Shown in pieces: positions 61,283 to 64,000 of a DNA stretch of 64,000 nt (position 1 is the stretch's first letter; every line of letters begins with the position of its first letter). Position numbers and translations under genes: made by a program. The notes below the pieces were generated by a model. It worked only from the letters and a program-made list of their open reading frames with translations, had not been told where the DNA came from and did not search any database. Source of the DNA: Weissella tructae (lineage in GTDB: Bacteria > Bacillota > Bacilli > Lactobacillales > Lactobacillaceae). The stretch spans positions 682,001 to 746,000 of the forward strand of contig NZ_CP007588.1 in assembly GCF_000732905.1 (NCBI RefSeq). Reading direction: 5' to 3'.

Positions 61283-62977
61283 TTATTCACCAATAATCAT
61301 GGCTCCATATGGTGGCAAAGTAATTGTATTCCCTGACAATGTCGTGGATACGGCCTTATCATTCACCAACAATACCTCACCTGTCATGATGGCTGGCAAT
61401 GTCACTGTTTGTGTTTCTGTGCCCAGATTAATTAACACAGTTAATTGACGGTTACCTAATTCACGTTGGTAGGCAACAACATCATCGGCAACATTCATCA
61501 ATGGTGTAAAGTCACCATCAACAATCGTACTATGCCACATATCGTCGACACGTACTTTATTCATCGCACGGTAATAAGCCAATACTGAATCTGGATCATT
61601 TTCTTCCGCCATGACATTAATGCCATCACGTTGATTATTCATTTCTAACCAAGGTTCAGCGTTAGAGAATCCACCGTAATTAGCATCAGTCCATTGCATT
61701 GGTGTACGCGCATTGTCACGAGACTTTGCATTCACTGTTTCTAAGGCATCTTCATTAGAGACCCCTGCGTCCATAGCGACTGCGTAGTTGTTTAATGATG
61801 ACACATCATTAAATTGACTGATGTCGTTACGCTTAAAATTCTTCATTCCAATTTCTTGTCCTTGGTAAATGAATGGTACCCCTGGTACAAAGTAATACAT
61901 TGTGGCCAATGCTTTGGCTGCCATTGGTGTTTGGAAGGCCGGATTTGGCACATACTTCGTTAACGCACGGTTTTGATCATGGTTTTCTAAGACGTTTCCT
62001 AGCATTCCATTAGATTGCTTAATCTCACGTTGGCTATCAAACAAAGTTTGCTTCAACAAGGCTGTATCCCACGCTGAAGGGCCACGATACCATTCATTCA
62101 CATCTTGCACTTCAATATTGATATATGAGAAGTCAAAGATCATTGAGAAGTATCCATTCGGTCCGATGTAAGCTGGCAAGTCTTCATCTGGCACACCATA
62201 TGCTTCACCAACAGTAATCACATCGTACTTATCAAAGGTTTCAGCCTTCAATTCATCAAGGAAAACATTGATTCCCGGACGATTTTGCCCCTTCTTTACG
62301 ACAGACACACGTCCATCATCACCATCAGCGGGTAATGATGCCCAATCCAAGTCCTTCTTCAGATGGGTAATCGCGTCCACACGCCAACCAGCAACACCCT
62401 TTTCGTGCCACCAATTAATCATGTCGTAAATCTCACGACGCAAAGCTGGGTTTTCCCAGTTTAATTCAGGTTGTTCTGGCGCAAATGTATGGAAGTAAAA
62501 TGTACCTGGTTCACCGGGCACTTCTGTCCAAGTTGATCCCCCAAAAATACCACGCCAGTTATTGGGCACTTCACCATCTTCAGTTGTTTTGAAGATGTAG
62601 TAATCACGGTATTTACTCTTTGGATCTGCTAATGCTTGCTTGAACCAGTCATGTTGGTCAGAGGTGTGATTAACCACCAAGTCCATCACAATTTTAATCC
62701 CGCGTGCGTCACCTTCACGTAATAACGTATCAAAATCGTCCATTGTACCGAATTGTGGATCAATAGCTTGATAGTCCGCAATGTCATAGCCCATGTCTAC
62801 CATTGGTGACTTGTAGATTGGTGAAATCCAAACCATTGTCACACCTAAACTTTGTAGATAATCTAAGCGACTAATAATTCCAGGCAAGTCCCCGATACCA
62901 TCATCATTCGTATCTTGGAATGAGCGTGGATATACTTGATAAACAACTTCATCTTTCCAACGGCTTGTTGTACCCAT
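61283..62977 (-). CDS. GH13 alpha-glucosidase (oligo-1,6-glucosidase/dextran glucosidase type)
   Basis: A 564-aa cytosolic hydrolase of family 13. Conserved regions: VMDLVVNHTSDQHDWF (region I), GWRVDAITHL with the nucleophilic Asp (II), TVGEAYGV with the acid Glu (III), and VLENHDQNRAL (IV). The VDAITHL and GEAYG wording suits oligo-1,6-glucosidase or DexB-like enzymes that cleave isomaltose and panose, but alpha-1,4 activity is not excluded. GGAGG lies 8 bases before the ATG. It follows a sugar transporter gene on the same strand (88-base gap), so they form a uptake-hydrolysis pair. Confidence 0.92.
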   Translation of the reverse strand: MGTTSRWKDEVVYQVYPRSFQDTNDDGIGDLPGIISRLDYLQSLGVTMVWISPIYKSPMVDMGYDIADYQAIDPQFGTMDDFDTLLREGDARGIKIVMDLVVNHTSDQHDWFKQALADPKSKYRDYYIFKTTEDGEVPNNWRGIFGGSTWTEVPGEPGTFYFHTFAPEQPELNWENPALRREIYDMINWWHEKGVAGWRVDAITHLKKDLDWASLPADGDDGRVSVVKKGQNRPGINVFLDELKAETFDKYDVITVGEAYGVPDEDLPAYIGPNGYFSMIFDFSYINIEVQDVNEWYRGPSAWDTALLKQTLFDSQREIKQSNGMLGNVLENHDQNRALTKYVPNPAFQTPMAAKALATMYYFVPGVPFIYQGQEIGMKNFKRNDISQFNDVSSLNNYAVAMDAGVSNEDALETVNAKSRDNARTPMQWTDANYGGFSNAEPWLEMNNQRDGINVMAEENDPDSVLAYYRAMNKVRVDDMWHSTIVDGDFTPLMNVADDVVAYQRELGNRQLTVLINLGTETQTVTLPAIMTGEVLLVNDKAVSTTLSGNTITLPPYGAMIIGE

Positions 62978-63065
62978 TGTGTTTTCCTCCTATTAAGGCT
63001 GCTACATAGCGGTTTATGTTAACAGAATAATCGTTCATTTTTAAATATTAACGTGTTTTAAGTGG

Positions 63066-64000
63066 TTATTGCTTCACAAAGCGTGTCGCTCCAGCTCCCA
63101 AAATCATCAAGATACCTGAAATCAACAACATCGTTGGCATGCTTGCCCCTACTAGTGGGAAAATCGCAAATGACGCGATTGATGCCACGATTTGTGGAAT
63201 ACAAATTGTACTATTGAATAGTCCCATGTATGTTCCGTCATTCTTACCATCTAAGGCCGTCGTCAAGTACATGAATGGAATAGCGTTCATTGTCACCCAA
63301 CCGATTCCAATCGCCACGAATGATGCCAACAATGCATGTTGTGAATGAATGAAGAAGACTGACATGAATCCAAGACCACCAATGATCATACCACCTGCGT
63401 AAGCCAATGGACGTTGCTTTGGTGTTGTCTTTGACAATACTAGTCCCCAGACAACTGAGGCAATTGCTTGTGTTGCTGACAAAATTCCAAACCAGTTACC
63501 AGCAGATTGGTAAGCCGCTGATGATGGGTCAGTGGTTTGCCACACGTTATCCGCAATGGCTCCTGTTCCATATGTCCACAAGTATTGGAAAGCTCCCCAT
63601 GCGAAGAATTGTACTAGTCCAAGTGTCCAGAAAATCTTTGGCGCTGACTTAATCAAGCTAATCATGCTTTGCTTGTTTTGTTCATCTTTGTTCACACCGT
63701 GGTATTCAGCATATTCATCCGGTGTGTATTCCTTAACTGACAATACTGAGAAAATGGCACTTACTAGTAGGATAATCGCTCCAATGTAGAATGACCAGAT
63801 AACTGAGTTAGGCAATGCTCCCTTTACGGCAACGTTTGATACACCAATCAAAGTCAAAATGAATGGTAGTAATGTTGCTAAGATAGCTCCTAAGTTTCCC
63901 CAGATTGTTTGGAATGACCAAGCATAGTTCTTTTCATCGTCCGGCACCATATCCCCAATAATCATCTTAAAGGGTTGCATGGCCATGTTTGATGACAAGT
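63066..64000 (-). CDS. MFS-type oligosaccharide transporter, C-terminal part (cut by window edge)
   Basis: The visible 310 residues form a major-facilitator-type transporter with about nine helices: MAMQPFKMIIGDMVPDDEKN in a cytoplasmic loop, SFQTIWGNLGAILATLLPF, and later GWVTMNAIPFMYLTTAL. The pattern resembles SLC45/sucrose-maltose type carriers found with GH13 genes in lactic acid bacteria. The real start lies beyond 64000; the Met near 63998 is internal. Its pairing with the glucosidase suggests isomalto- or malto-oligosaccharide uptake. Confidence 0.8.
   Translation of the reverse strand, partial: LSSNMAMQPFKMIIGDMVPDDEKNYAWSFQTIWGNLGAILATLLPFILTLIGVSNVAVKGALPNSVIWSFYIGAIILLVSAIFSVLSVKEYTPDEYAEYHGVNKDEQNKQSMISLIKSAPKIFWTLGLVQFFAWGAFQYLWTYGTGAIADNVWQTTDPSSAAYQSAGNWFGILSATQAIASVVWGLVLSKTTPKQRPLAYAGGMIIGGLGFMSVFFIHSQHALLASFVAIGIGWVTMNAIPFMYLTTALDGKNDGTYMGLFNSTICIPQIVASIASFAIFPLVGASMPTMLLISGILMILGAGATRFVKQ

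Noticed and set aside
62978-63065. cre site between transporter and glucosidase genes
   Set aside because: ACATAGCGGTTTATGT has a palindromic look but lacks TG and CA at the right places; not convincing.
1-64000. CRISPR arrays, rRNA or tRNA genes, insertion sequences
   Set aside because: I looked for regularly spaced repeats, transposase motifs and tRNA-like cloverleaf signatures and saw none that I could support.

Overview
The window reads as chromosomal DNA of a low-GC Gram-positive lactic acid bacterium, most probably of the Leuconostoc/Weissella branch of the Lactobacillaceae. The signs are the pcrA-ligA pair, a B-type RNase P RNA beside gpsB, ypsA, recU and a class A penicillin-binding protein, the dnaD-asnS-ypmB-dinG block, a complete lower mevalonate pathway, and a KxYKxGKxW-type signal peptide on a cell-wall-binding protein. 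The genus is an inference from gene content, not from a database search. Both ends cut genes: ligA on the left and a sugar transporter on the right.

Region by region: 1-5.6 kb carries ligA and pcrA, two small membrane-protein genes, msrA and a secreted trypsin-like protease. 5.8-20.7 kb is a housekeeping core: an rRNA methyltransferase, rnpB, gpsB, ypsA, recU-ponA, a large repeat-bearing C39-like surface protein, dnaD, a CPBP membrane protein, asnS, ypmB and dinG. 20.9-27.7 kb is the accessory part: tiny membrane proteins, a decayed repressor, three more small membrane-protein genes, then a 3.6-kb phage remnant bounded by 44-bp direct repeats. The remnant holds a broken late activator, an HNH nuclease, a truncated terminase and two look-alike membrane proteins. 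27.8-31.8 kb is the mevalonate operon (mvk-mvaD-pmk-fni); the thiolase that feeds this pathway lies at 43.7 kb. 31.9-38.1 kb holds a thioredoxin, yidC, ndk, an amino-acid permease behind an attenuator-type leader, and transporters. 38.3-43.2 kb is a three-gene polysaccharide-type cluster with a PilZ-containing synthase. 45.1-49.4 kb links a DyP peroxidase, PerR and a FetAB-type exporter, with two PerR-like boxes. 50.5-55.2 kb has a SorC regulator and a Bce-type ABC transporter. 55.3-61.1 kb is an lplA-pdhABCD operon under a promoter with catabolite-control sites. A GH13 glucosidase and a sugar transporter close the window.

The most notable unexplained signal is a short conserved element that occurs five times (about 3.17, 3.68, 22.2, 22.8 and 23.4 kb), always directly before a small membrane-protein gene. 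It consists of the arms ACGTG and CACGT around a 10-11-nt loop, then TTAAAAGCT, then the ribosome binding site. It looks like a cis-acting RNA element or operator that defines a small regulon of envelope proteins. I do not recognise it as a known riboswitch class.
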